Part shown: piece by piece, positions 35,877 to 44,286 of the stretch | How positions within the stretch are numbered: the first letter of the stretch is position 1 | Layout of the letters: each line of letters starts with the position of its first letter | Origin: Moraxella oblonga NBRC 102422 | Lineage (GTDB): Bacteria > Pseudomonadota > Gammaproteobacteria > Pseudomonadales > Moraxellaceae | Assembly: GCF_001598275.1 (NCBI RefSeq) | Contig: NZ_BCYQ01000011.1 | Location: 27,468-91,467, forward strand | Direction: 5' to 3' | Length of the DNA: 64,000 nt | Notes under the pieces: model-generated | Told to the model about the DNA's origin: nothing | The model's input: the letters and a program-made list of their open reading frames with translations, nothing else | Database searches by the model: none | Made by a program: the position numbers and the translations under genes

Positions 35877-37139
35877 TCATGGTACGATTTGTGAAATCTC
35901 CAAATCCACCGCCACTTTATCACCAAGCACCACAGGGTTTGCGATAAAATCACCAGATTGGCGAATGGCATTACCATCATGACTGATACGAGCATTGACA
36001 AGCAATGTAGCTTTACTCTCACGCCCTACTGACAAGGTATGGTTTGGCATCATCGCATCCAAATCACTCAATGATACTTGCAGTTTGCCATCACGCAACT
36101 CTTTGATGGGCAAACGCTTTACCGCATAAGGGGGCGAACCTTTATCATCACTAATAGTGATAAAAATGGTGTCAGTTTCACCAAGTTTTACCAATAGGCT
36201 GTCTGCCACACTTACTCCAACTTTCACACCTGCCATTACTTTACTTTCTTGGGCATCAATGGTACGTACCAATTCATCAAGGCTTGCCAATGCTTGACTG
36301 CGGTCGCCTGATTTACTGGCGATGTTTGTGCGAAGTTTGGCAACCCACGCTTTGGCTAAGGTATAATTACCTGCACGAGTCTCACCCATTGCCAACATCA
36401 TCATTGCCCCTTCATGGTCTGGCGTGTGTTGCAAGGTTTCCAATAAGACATTTTTAATGGTACCATCAAGCATGCCATTATTGGCAAAAAAACCCATTTG
36501 AGCATAGGTCATGGCAACCTCAGTATCACTAGGGTTTAGCCGATAGGCACGAGATAAAGCCTCTAAGGCTTGAGGACTAGCTTCCAATGCCACAAAAAGT
36601 TCAGAAAGCCTTAACCAACGCTGTGGGTCATGTGCATGAGCATGAACATTGGTTTGCATGGCACTAATCAGAGCGGTACTGTCCTTGGTTGCCCATTTGG
36701 GAGGCGTGTCTATTTTGCCTGTCAACAAATCATCAGCCACCTGCCCTACCAAATCTTGGGCTTGCCACAACTGAAATACAGGCGTGCGATCAGAAGTCAT
36801 CAGATAACACAGTCCTGCCAAAATCGGTATCCATATCATGACGATGATACGGCTTTTTTTACCAACAACAGTATGGCTATGTAGATGCGTTTGGGCATTT
36901 AAAAGCTGGCGTTTGAGTTCAACCTCTTGAATTTCAAAAGTTTTATCATCAATCAATCCCGCCTCTTTATCAGCTTTTAGTTCGGCAATTCGCTCACCAA
37001 ACACCGCCACATTTACAGACATGAGTCTATTATCGTTGACCGTTTGGTTTTTTTTAAGCCATGGCAAAATCACAATAAGCGACAAACCCACACACATCAT
37101 CACCGCCATACTAAAAAATAAAATCAACGTTGGTGTCAT
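35877..37139 (-). CDS. ccmI: Cytochrome c biogenesis protein CcmI
   Basis: The 420-residue protein has two N-terminal transmembrane helices with a cytoplasmic loop (ELKADKEAGLIDDKTFEIQEVELKRQLL) between them. A periplasmic TPR region (LSELFVALEASPQALEALSRAYRLNPSD) and a C-terminal beta domain follow. CcmI binds apocytochrome c and presents it to CcmFH. It overlaps ccmH by four bases. Confidence 0.9.
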   Translation of the reverse strand: MTPTLILFFSMAVMMCVGLSLIVILPWLKKNQTVNDNRLMSVNVAVFGERIAELKADKEAGLIDDKTFEIQEVELKRQLLNAQTHLHSHTVVGKKSRIIVMIWIPILAGLCYLMTSDRTPVFQLWQAQDLVGQVADDLLTGKIDTPPKWATKDSTALISAMQTNVHAHAHDPQRWLRLSELFVALEASPQALEALSRAYRLNPSDTEVAMTYAQMGFFANNGMLDGTIKNVLLETLQHTPDHEGAMMMLAMGETRAGNYTLAKAWVAKLRTNIASKSGDRSQALASLDELVRTIDAQESKVMAGVKVGVSVADSLLVKLGETDTIFITISDDKGSPPYAVKRLPIKELRDGKLQVSLSDLDAMMPNHTLSVGRESKATLLVNARISHDGNAIRQSGDFIANPVVLGDKVAVDLEISQIVP

Positions 37140-37645
37140 GGTTTGTCCTCGTTATTGTTATGTTTGGCTAAAATTGTATTCAACTTTTCTTCTTCTGCAC
37201 GGCTCAATGCCCGAACATCATCAGCATGAGCCACATGTCGTCTTTTTTTGGTGATATAAATCCAGCCCAATACTAATATTGCAAATACCACATAGGGAAA
37301 TAACCACAAAATCCACGTGGACGGACGCATGGGCGGTTTGTAACTGATAAAATCCCCATAGCTTTTAAACATATAATTACGAATCTCGGTATCGCTTCTA
37401 CCCTCTTGTATCATCTGGTAGGTTTGATTTTTTAAATCCACCGCAATGGGTGCATCAGACCCTGCCAAATTTTGGTTTTGACACTTGGGGCAACGAAACT
37501 CTTCAATGAGTGCTTTATAGCGTGTTTCGTCTTCTGGCGTTTTAAATTCACGAAGTTCTATCGCCCCAAAACTTGCCATATTGATAGACAAAACCAATGC
37601 AATCAACGTACTTTTTATATATCTTGTCGTTATCATATCAGTCAT
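37136..37645 (-). CDS. ccmH: Cytochrome c maturation thiol protein CcmH
   Basis: The protein of about 169 residues has a signal sequence, the redox motif FRCPKCQNQNLAGS and a C-terminal transmembrane helix (STWILWLFPYVVFAILVLGW). It reduces the apocytochrome haem-binding thiols. The ATG at 37645 overlaps the ccmG stop by eight bases, with GGGGG upstream; the frame remains open further up but then overlaps ccmG extensively. Confidence 0.93.
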   Translation of the reverse strand: MTDMITTRYIKSTLIALVLSINMASFGAIELREFKTPEDETRYKALIEEFRCPKCQNQNLAGSDAPIAVDLKNQTYQMIQEGRSDTEIRNYMFKSYGDFISYKPPMRPSTWILWLFPYVVFAILVLGWIYITKKRRHVAHADDVRALSRAEEEKLNTILAKHNNNEDKP

Positions 37646-38219
37646 CGCACGCCCCCAATTTAGCCTTTTCATCAAGCGTTGGATTGTCAATTGCCATCAT
37701 GCACGTTTTGATGTTTGCCCAGTTTTGTTCGCCAATCTCACCCAAAATATGCTTGTATACCACGCCTTGACCATCAACCACAAAAGTCTCAGGAGCTCCC
37801 GTCAAGCCCAACTCTATGGCATATTTGCCGTCCAAATCCTGCACCGAAAATAAAAAGGGATTTTTATAATCATTCAGATAACCCAAAGCATTAGGAAGTT
37901 CATCTTTATAATTTACCCCCACCATCGGTACACCATCAGCTTGTAATTTGAGCAAAAAAGGATGTTCTATCTTACAGGTTGGACACCATGACCCCCACAC
38001 ATTCAACAAAAACGCCTGCTTTGGCAAATCTGCATTCGTCATTAAACGGTTAGGTTCGGATAATAAAGGCAAACTAAATGTAGGCAAGGGGTGATGAACA
38101 CTTGTATCAATCACTACATCAGTTGGTTTACCCAATCTAAAAAAGAGCATAATCATAAGTAGCACAAAAACCACCAATGGTAACATAAACATCATCATGC
38201 GTTTTTGTTGTCGGTTCAT
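37638..38219 (-). CDS. ccmG: Periplasmic thiol-disulfide oxidoreductase CcmG/DsbE
   Basis: The 193-residue protein has an N-terminal membrane anchor and a thioredoxin fold with WCPTC in NVWGSWCPTCKIEHP. TGAPETFVVDGQG supplies the cis-proline loop. It keeps CcmH and apocytochrome reduced. It overlaps ccmF by four bases. Confidence 0.94.
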   Translation of the reverse strand: MNRQQKRMMMFMLPLVVFVLLMIMLFFRLGKPTDVVIDTSVHHPLPTFSLPLLSEPNRLMTNADLPKQAFLLNVWGSWCPTCKIEHPFLLKLQADGVPMVGVNYKDELPNALGYLNDYKNPFLFSVQDLDGKYAIELGLTGAPETFVVDGQGVVYKHILGEIGEQNWANIKTCMMAIDNPTLDEKAKLGACDD

Positions 38220-40180
38220 ACTTTTTCCTTTTTGATGCGATAACGTTTATCAAGCAGTGCCACAAGCCCTCCCAACGCCATGATGACCGCCCCAAGCCAT
38301 AGCCAACGCACCATGGGTTTGACATAAACACGCACCGCCCATGTGTCTTTGGTTTGGCTAGCGATAGGTTCGCCTAATGCCACATATAATTCGTTGGTCA
38401 AACTAGGATAAAGCCCCACTTCGGTCATGGGCATCATAGAGACGACATAATTACGCTTTTGAGGGTACAAGGTTGTGATAAGTTTGCCGTCTTTTTTAAT
38501 GCTAATGGTTGCTTGGGTGGCATCGTAGTTACTGCCTTTAATGGTACTAAATTCGCTTAGGTAAAAATCATAACCCTGCACCTGTATACTATCTCCTACG
38601 GTCATTGCCACGTCTTTTTCAACGCTTAGACTACTCACGCCTGCTACACCCAACGCCGTAACAATCACACCAACATGAGCCAAATGCATACCATAATAAC
38701 TAGGACTCAATTTTTTAAAACCTGCCAAGCCCTTACTATTTTTTAGCTTGTCTTTAAAATCCCACACCATAAAGGCAAGCACCCACACCGACAATACAGC
38801 AGTGATATAAATCCCTTTATCAAATGCTACTTCATGCCCAAGCCGTGTCATAACATAGTATACACCACCACCCAACACAAGGCTATTCATGCCAAGTGTG
38901 ATGACAAGCTTTAATAAGGGGCGATTATCCACTTTATATCGTAAAGTTGCTCCAATACCCATAAAAGCAAGCAAAACCCACGACAACGGCACAAATAAAG
39001 CATTAAAATATGGAGGACCTACCGACACTTGACCCAACTTAAAGGCGTCTGCAATGATAGGATACAGCGTACCAAGTAGCACAACCAAAGTCGCCACAAG
39101 CAAGATGATGTTGTTCATCACCAAAATCGTCTCACGAGATTTAAGCCGATAAGTACTCTCTACCGTCAAACGCCATCCACGTATTGCAAATAAGAGCAAA
39201 CCACTACCAATCACTGCACCTAAAATGGATAAAATCGCCATGCCACGTGTGGGGTCAGCCGCAAATGAATGCACAGAAGTAATCGCCCCAGAACGTACCA
39301 AAAACGTACCAAGCAAGGATAAGGCAAATGCAAATATGGCAAGCATAATCGTCCATGCCTTGAACACGCCACGTTTTTCGGTAACCGCCAACGAGTGCAT
39401 AAGAGCGGTACTGGCAAGCCATGGCATGAGCGAGGCGTTTTCCACAGGGTCCCAAAACCACCAACCACCCCAACCAAGCTCATAATACGCCCACCAAGAC
39501 CCAATCGCAATCCCCAATGTCAAAAAGCCCCAAGCCACCACCGTCCAAGGGCGAGACCAACGTGTCCATACAGCGTCTAGACGACCCGCCCAAAGGCTTG
39601 CCAGACAAAATGCAAACGGCACAGCCAATCCCACATAACCCATGTACAACATGGGCGGATGAAAAATCAAACCAGGGTCTTGTAATAATGGGTTTAAATC
39701 CGCCCCATCAACAGGCAGATTGGGCAAAGTACGATCAAAAGGGCTGGACGTAAAAATAAGCATGGCAAGCATCATCGTCTGCACCATACCCAAAATAGAC
39801 AGCACTCTGGCTCTCATGTCAAGCGGTAAGCCACGACTGAACACCGCCACAAGCATACACCATACCGCCAAAATCGTCAGCCAAAGCAATAATGAACCCT
39901 CATGCCCACCCCATGTGGCTGATACCTTATAGTACCAAGGCAGTAGGCTATTGGAATGACTGGTTACATACACCAAACTAAAATCATTACCCAAAAATCC
40001 AGCCATAAGCCCAAAAAATGACACCAACATCGCCACACACCCTGCAAAAGCAAGGCTTGGGGCGAGTCGTTGCCATTGGATTTGGTGTTTGACAATCCCC
40101 ACAAAAGGCAAAACCGCCTGCAAAATCGCAAGCACAAAGGCGAGCAAAAGGGCAAAATAGCCAAGTTCGGTGATGAGCAT
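38216..40180 (-). CDS. ccmF: Haem lyase CcmF
   Basis: The 654-residue polytopic protein ligates haem to apocytochrome c with CcmH. The WWD signature WGGWWFWDPVENASLMPWL, typical flanking histidines and about 15 hydrophobic segments are present. It starts the ccmFGHI run on this strand with GGAAAACATC before the ATG. The ccmABCDE genes are not adjacent: a 285-bp spacer and a DUF445 gene lie upstream. Confidence 0.95.
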   Translation of the reverse strand: MLITELGYFALLLAFVLAILQAVLPFVGIVKHQIQWQRLAPSLAFAGCVAMLVSFFGLMAGFLGNDFSLVYVTSHSNSLLPWYYKVSATWGGHEGSLLLWLTILAVWCMLVAVFSRGLPLDMRARVLSILGMVQTMMLAMLIFTSSPFDRTLPNLPVDGADLNPLLQDPGLIFHPPMLYMGYVGLAVPFAFCLASLWAGRLDAVWTRWSRPWTVVAWGFLTLGIAIGSWWAYYELGWGGWWFWDPVENASLMPWLASTALMHSLAVTEKRGVFKAWTIMLAIFAFALSLLGTFLVRSGAITSVHSFAADPTRGMAILSILGAVIGSGLLLFAIRGWRLTVESTYRLKSRETILVMNNIILLVATLVVLLGTLYPIIADAFKLGQVSVGPPYFNALFVPLSWVLLAFMGIGATLRYKVDNRPLLKLVITLGMNSLVLGGGVYYVMTRLGHEVAFDKGIYITAVLSVWVLAFMVWDFKDKLKNSKGLAGFKKLSPSYYGMHLAHVGVIVTALGVAGVSSLSVEKDVAMTVGDSIQVQGYDFYLSEFSTIKGSNYDATQATISIKKDGKLITTLYPQKRNYVVSMMPMTEVGLYPSLTNELYVALGEPIASQTKDTWAVRVYVKPMVRWLWLGAVIMALGGLVALLDKRYRIKKEKV

Positions 40181-40241
40181 GATGTTTTCCCAAAAGAATT
40201 AGCGACTGCTATTGATTTCCCACAAAACAATGGATAAATTT

Positions 40242-40377
40242 AGCGTATCAAATATGAATGAGGGTTGTTATGTACTGGCGGTTTTAGCAATATTTTGGTG
40301 ATTTGCATCAAACCAACCACAGCTGATGTTTTGTTTTTTCTCATTTTGATGACAAATGTCAACGTGTTTGATACGCT
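40242..40377. repeat. Long-range 11-bp inverted repeat between ccmF and the DUF445 gene
   Basis: AGCGTATCAAA (40242-40252) and TTTGATACGCT (40367-40377) are perfect inverted repeats 114 bases apart. Between them lie partly complementary ATGAATGAG and CTCATTTTGAT. There is no coding frame. It could be a small palindromic element, a paired operator or a structured RNA. Confidence 0.45.
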
Positions 40378-40465
40378 CCTAATGGTGTAGGAAGCTTTAA
40401 TTTTAAAATATTTAATAATTTATCATATTTGATATAAAAAATAAATTGTTTTACCAAAATAATTT

Positions 40466-41775
40466 TTAAAAAAATACCGCCACCAAATGCACCCAACCCG
40501 CCAACACGCCAGTAATCGCCCCCAAAACCACTAAGGTCATCTCATCCTCTTTGAAGGCAGGGCGAAGCAAATTTTGAAATTCATAGGGAGTTAGGGCTTT
40601 GAGGCGACTTTCAAATAACCCAAAAATTTTAGAGGCACGAGAATCATTAAGTTCAGGGCTACGGATTGGTACCATCGTTGCGTCTATGGATTTGTCAATA
40701 ATAATGTCTTTAAATTCGTTCAGCTCTTGTTTGCCCATGCCCATTTTTAAGGTGGTGGCAACAATCGGCGATTCTAAGAGTTCATACATGTGTGATTTCA
40801 TGAGTGTGCGAGTTTGTTCGGCTCGCACGCCGTACATCATCTCATTCATGACATTTTCAAGGGTAACAAGCTCTTTGACGACAATCTGGGCAAACACACT
40901 AGACACTTCGTCTTGGCGTTTCATAAAACCACCCTGCCACAGATAACGGTGAATGTGTGGAAACATCGGATAGACTTTACCATCTTGGTAGCGAAACAGG
41001 CGTATGAACCATAAAGGACGTGGCTCAACAGGATTAAATACCATCCAAATGGCTATCCAGTTGGTCAATGCCCCCAAATCCCTGCAAAAAAAGGCACCGT
41101 CCAATGCTGTGGCACAAAATAAAACACCCCCATCTGTATAATCCCAAAACCAAAACCAATCACGGCACTGATTTTCCAGATGAAATTAATCTCTTTTTTA
41201 CCCACCCTCAAAAACATCTCTACCATCAGTTTGCGGTCGTTCTCCATACGCCTAACTATCATCTGACGCATGTCCACAAGCTCCTCAACATGGTAGGTCA
41301 AATCAAGCACCAACGCCTTCATGATACTGGGCAACTGTGCATGAACATGGGCATAAATCCGCCGTTTGACAGCATAGGGCAAATGACTCCACAGGGCATA
41401 ATATTTTTCAAGCATGATTTCGTCAATCAGGCTCTCCAAATGACTGTCCACAGACGCCGTTACAAAATCCGCCATCTCTTCTGGATTCATCGCCTGAAAA
41501 AACTCGTCAATAGAACCCAGTTTTGATAAGGCTTGATCCACAATCACCCCAGAAATCTTGCCCGCCTTGGCAGGCACAATCCCTTGCCAACCTAGCCCCT
41601 GCAATCCAAATGGCATATTTTTCACACGAATACCCCAAAACTTAATGGGGTGAAACAACATCTCCAATGCCATCCATACATGAGCCCATGTTACAAAAGC
41701 AGTAACAGGCGGTATGGTGAGCATGGCAATGAATGCAGGGTGCTCGACTAAGGCTTGCCAAATAGATGAAAACAT
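40466..41775 (-). pseudogene. DUF445 family membrane protein with a frameshift
   Basis: Two overlapping minus-strand frames together give one DUF445 protein of about 436 residues. The first starts MFSSIWQALVEHPAF and ends VPFFAGIWGH at 41065. The second carries on with ALTNWIAIWMVFNPVEPRPLW, the family GxLTNWxAI motif, and ends in a C-terminal helix. Reading a sixth G in the GGGGG tract (forward C-tract 41071-41075) would restore GIWGALTNW. The gene is therefore frameshifted, phase-variable, or contains a sequencing error. Function is unknown. Confidence 0.75.
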
Positions 41776-41927
41776 AAAAACGATGGTTGATGACAATCCG
41801 CCAATTTTAGCACAATTTTACATAAATAATGTGCTAAAATGCGGATTTTTTCACTTTAACAAACCCCATCATCATACTTTAATCATAAATAGTTATCAAA
41901 CATCATTTATTATCATCTTATTTTTAA

Positions 41928-41973
41928 AATAACAATAATTATTATTTACATCAAGAATATTTTTTGGTAAGAT
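41928..41973 (+). promoter_or_regulatory. Promoter with Fur box for the TonB-dependent receptor
   Basis: TTTACA (41945-41950) and TAAGAT (41968-41973) are 17 bp apart, with TGG giving an extended -10. The 19 bases 41928-41946 match the classic Fur consensus at 14 positions (AATAACAATAATTATTATT) and overlap the -35. Iron-dependent repression is expected. Confidence 0.75.
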
Positions 41974-42005
41974 ACGCAAACATTTCATTACAGAGAGAGT
42001 AAGTC

Positions 42006-44189
42006 ATGAAAGGTTTGATTACAAAACCCCTAACCGTTGCTGTGTTAAGCATCTTGGGTGCACAGGTTGCACTAGCCCAAGACAACACACAAGCCAGCAC
42101 CCCAACTGTTGAGCTTGCCCCCATGAAAATTGGCATTGACCGCCAAGGAGCAAAAGTAAAAACCAACGTTGTTACCTTAAAGAAAAAAGACGAAAGTACC
42201 GCCACAGGACTGCGTGAACTATTAAAATCAGAACCTGCCATTGATTTTGGTAGTGGTAATGGTGCTTCACAATACATCAGTATTCGTGGCATGGGTCAAA
42301 ACTCTGTTGACGTCAAGGTAGATAACGCTTATAGCGACAGTCAGATTCTCTACCATCAAGGTCGTCATATGCTTGACCCTAGCTTGGTTAAGATTGTCAG
42401 CGTCCAAAAAGGGGCTGGCTCTGCTTCGGCTGGTATTGGTGCTACCAACGGTGCGATTGTTGCCAAGACTGTAGATGCTCATGATTTACTAAAAGATGGT
42501 AAAAATTATGGTTTTAAATTAGGTACAATTTATAGTTCTAATGACGAACTGTCCTATAACGCCACAGCCTATGGTAAAGTTAACAACTTTGACTTTTTGG
42601 TTAGTGCCAATAAGGTTGATCAAGACAACTACAAAGGAGGTAAAGGTTACACCAACTATCTGGGCGGAGACACTGTACCATCAACCGATGTAGACAAAGT
42701 CAATTATTTGGCAAAAGTAGGAGCAAACTTTGGCGACCACCGTTTTGTGCTTAGCCATTTAAACATGACTGATAAAGGCGTACGTAATGTACGTGAAGAG
42801 TTTGACATTCGTCCAGCCAATGAAGCAGGCGGTCGCTTGTCAGTTGCCAGACAAGACCCACATTATCGTGAACTCTCACTTACCCAAACCAACCTAGAAT
42901 GGACAGGCAAAAACCTAGGCTTTGCTGATGACGTTACCGCTAACATTTACACAATGGAAAACAAACGTGAATCAGCAGGTGGTGAACAGTATGGCAACCC
43001 TGGCATTCGAGGGGTAACATTGGCAGACAACGAAACCAAAGTCAAAACCAAAGGTGCCAATATTAATTTTGATAGTTATATCAATTCAGATTTTTTATCA
43101 AAATATAAAATTGATACTCTTTTATTAAAATATGGAGCAAATTATCGTCATCAAGAAAGCATTCCAAATTACCTACGTAAGGCTACCGACTTGGTAAACG
43201 TAGCAGGTCGTGGACAACCTGCAAACTGGCAACCTTTTGGTGTTAATTTAAATCACCAAGAAAAAACTGACACAGGTCTTTATGTGGAATCCATCGCCGA
43301 CATTGGTAATGTTACTGCCACCGTTGGACTTCGTTATGACCATTTTAAATTTAAGGCAATGGACGGCAAAGAAGTATCTGATGGCGACATCAATCCTAGT
43401 ATTGGTTTGATTTGGCAAGCCACACCATCTCTTAGTTTTAATGCCAACCACAACCACGCTACTCGTAGCCCAAGAATGTATGACGCTTTACGCAGTGGTG
43501 CCCTTGTATCCATTGCTGATGATGTAAAAGCTGAAAAAGCCAAAAACACCGAGATTGGCTTTAACTACAAACAAAGCACCCAATATGGTAACTTTGGTAT
43601 TGATGGTAGTTACTACTGGCAAAAAATTGATGACTTACTTACCAGTGGTCAAGTATCACGTCATGATGAAACAGGAGCAGTCGCTTACTATAACGGCATT
43701 GATAATGTTGGTTATGCTAAAAATAAGGGTTGGGAACTTGGTGCAAACTACAACTACCAAAATATTACCGCCCGTTTGGGTGTAGCTGAAAGCAACCCTG
43801 AATTTTATAGTATGCCTGATGCACAAGGCAACCTACCTTCATTTGGTAACCGTGAATATGCTGTAAATTTAGGTCGTACTTATACCGCAGGTCTTTCCTA
43901 CCGCTTTGACAATCCAAACCTAGAAGTGGGTGTCAACCATCGCCGTACCGCCAAAAGTACAGGGGAAGTTTGGAAAAACAACCCTGCCTACAACGCAAAT
44001 GCCGTTCGTGATGGCTATGACACCACCGATGTCTATGCCAACTGGAAACCGTATGGCAACGACAAGATGAATGTAAACTTCGCCATCAACAACATCTCCG
44101 ATGAATACTATGTGCCACAAACGTTGTCAGGCGTAGGTCTACCTGGTGTAGGTCGTGAATACCGTATCGGTGTAAACTTCACCTACTAA
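42006..44189 (+). CDS. TonB-dependent outer-membrane receptor, FrpB/CopB-like
   Basis: The 727-residue protein has a signal peptide ending VALA-QDN, a putative TonB box (VELAPMKIG), a plug domain (LRELLKSEPAIDFGSGNGASQYISIRG is its core) and a 22-strand barrel ending in GREYRIGVNFTY with terminal aromatic Tyr. This family takes up iron or siderophores. The resemblance to Neisseria FrpB/FetA and Moraxella CopB is by overall layout; the ligand is not shown by sequence. The Fur box upstream supports iron regulation. Confidence 0.88.
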   Translation: MKGLITKPLTVAVLSILGAQVALAQDNTQASTPTVELAPMKIGIDRQGAKVKTNVVTLKKKDESTATGLRELLKSEPAIDFGSGNGASQYISIRGMGQNSVDVKVDNAYSDSQILYHQGRHMLDPSLVKIVSVQKGAGSASAGIGATNGAIVAKTVDAHDLLKDGKNYGFKLGTIYSSNDELSYNATAYGKVNNFDFLVSANKVDQDNYKGGKGYTNYLGGDTVPSTDVDKVNYLAKVGANFGDHRFVLSHLNMTDKGVRNVREEFDIRPANEAGGRLSVARQDPHYRELSLTQTNLEWTGKNLGFADDVTANIYTMENKRESAGGEQYGNPGIRGVTLADNETKVKTKGANINFDSYINSDFLSKYKIDTLLLKYGANYRHQESIPNYLRKATDLVNVAGRGQPANWQPFGVNLNHQEKTDTGLYVESIADIGNVTATVGLRYDHFKFKAMDGKEVSDGDINPSIGLIWQATPSLSFNANHNHATRSPRMYDALRSGALVSIADDVKAEKAKNTEIGFNYKQSTQYGNFGIDGSYYWQKIDDLLTSGQVSRHDETGAVAYYNGIDNVGYAKNKGWELGANYNYQNITARLGVAESNPEFYSMPDAQGNLPSFGNREYAVNLGRTYTAGLSYRFDNPNLEVGVNHRRTAKSTGEVWKNNPAYNANAVRDGYDTTDVYANWKPYGNDKMNVNFAINNISDEYYVPQTLSGVGLPGVGREYRIGVNFTY

Positions 44190-44205
44190 TCCACCCCACC
44201 AAAAA

Positions 44206-44234
44206 AAACACCTCACATACGTGAGGTGTTTTTG
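44206..44234 (+). terminator. Intrinsic terminator of the receptor gene
   Basis: AAACACCTCAC pairs perfectly with GTGAGGTGTTT around ATAC, followed by T. Confidence 0.92.
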
Positions 44235-44286
44235 TTTGTATCAAAACATGGTATAATGGGTGATTTAGTCTGTATTTGATTTTTGT

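Noticed and set aside
39220..39510. Alternative frames inside ccmF
   Set aside because: They overlap the conserved WWD region of CcmF and are out-of-frame shadows.
41065..41104. Programmed -1 ribosomal frameshifting to join the two DUF445 halves
   Set aside because: TGGGGGC allows slippage of Gly-tRNA but not of the P-site Trp codon, and no stimulatory structure is evident. An indel is the simpler explanation.
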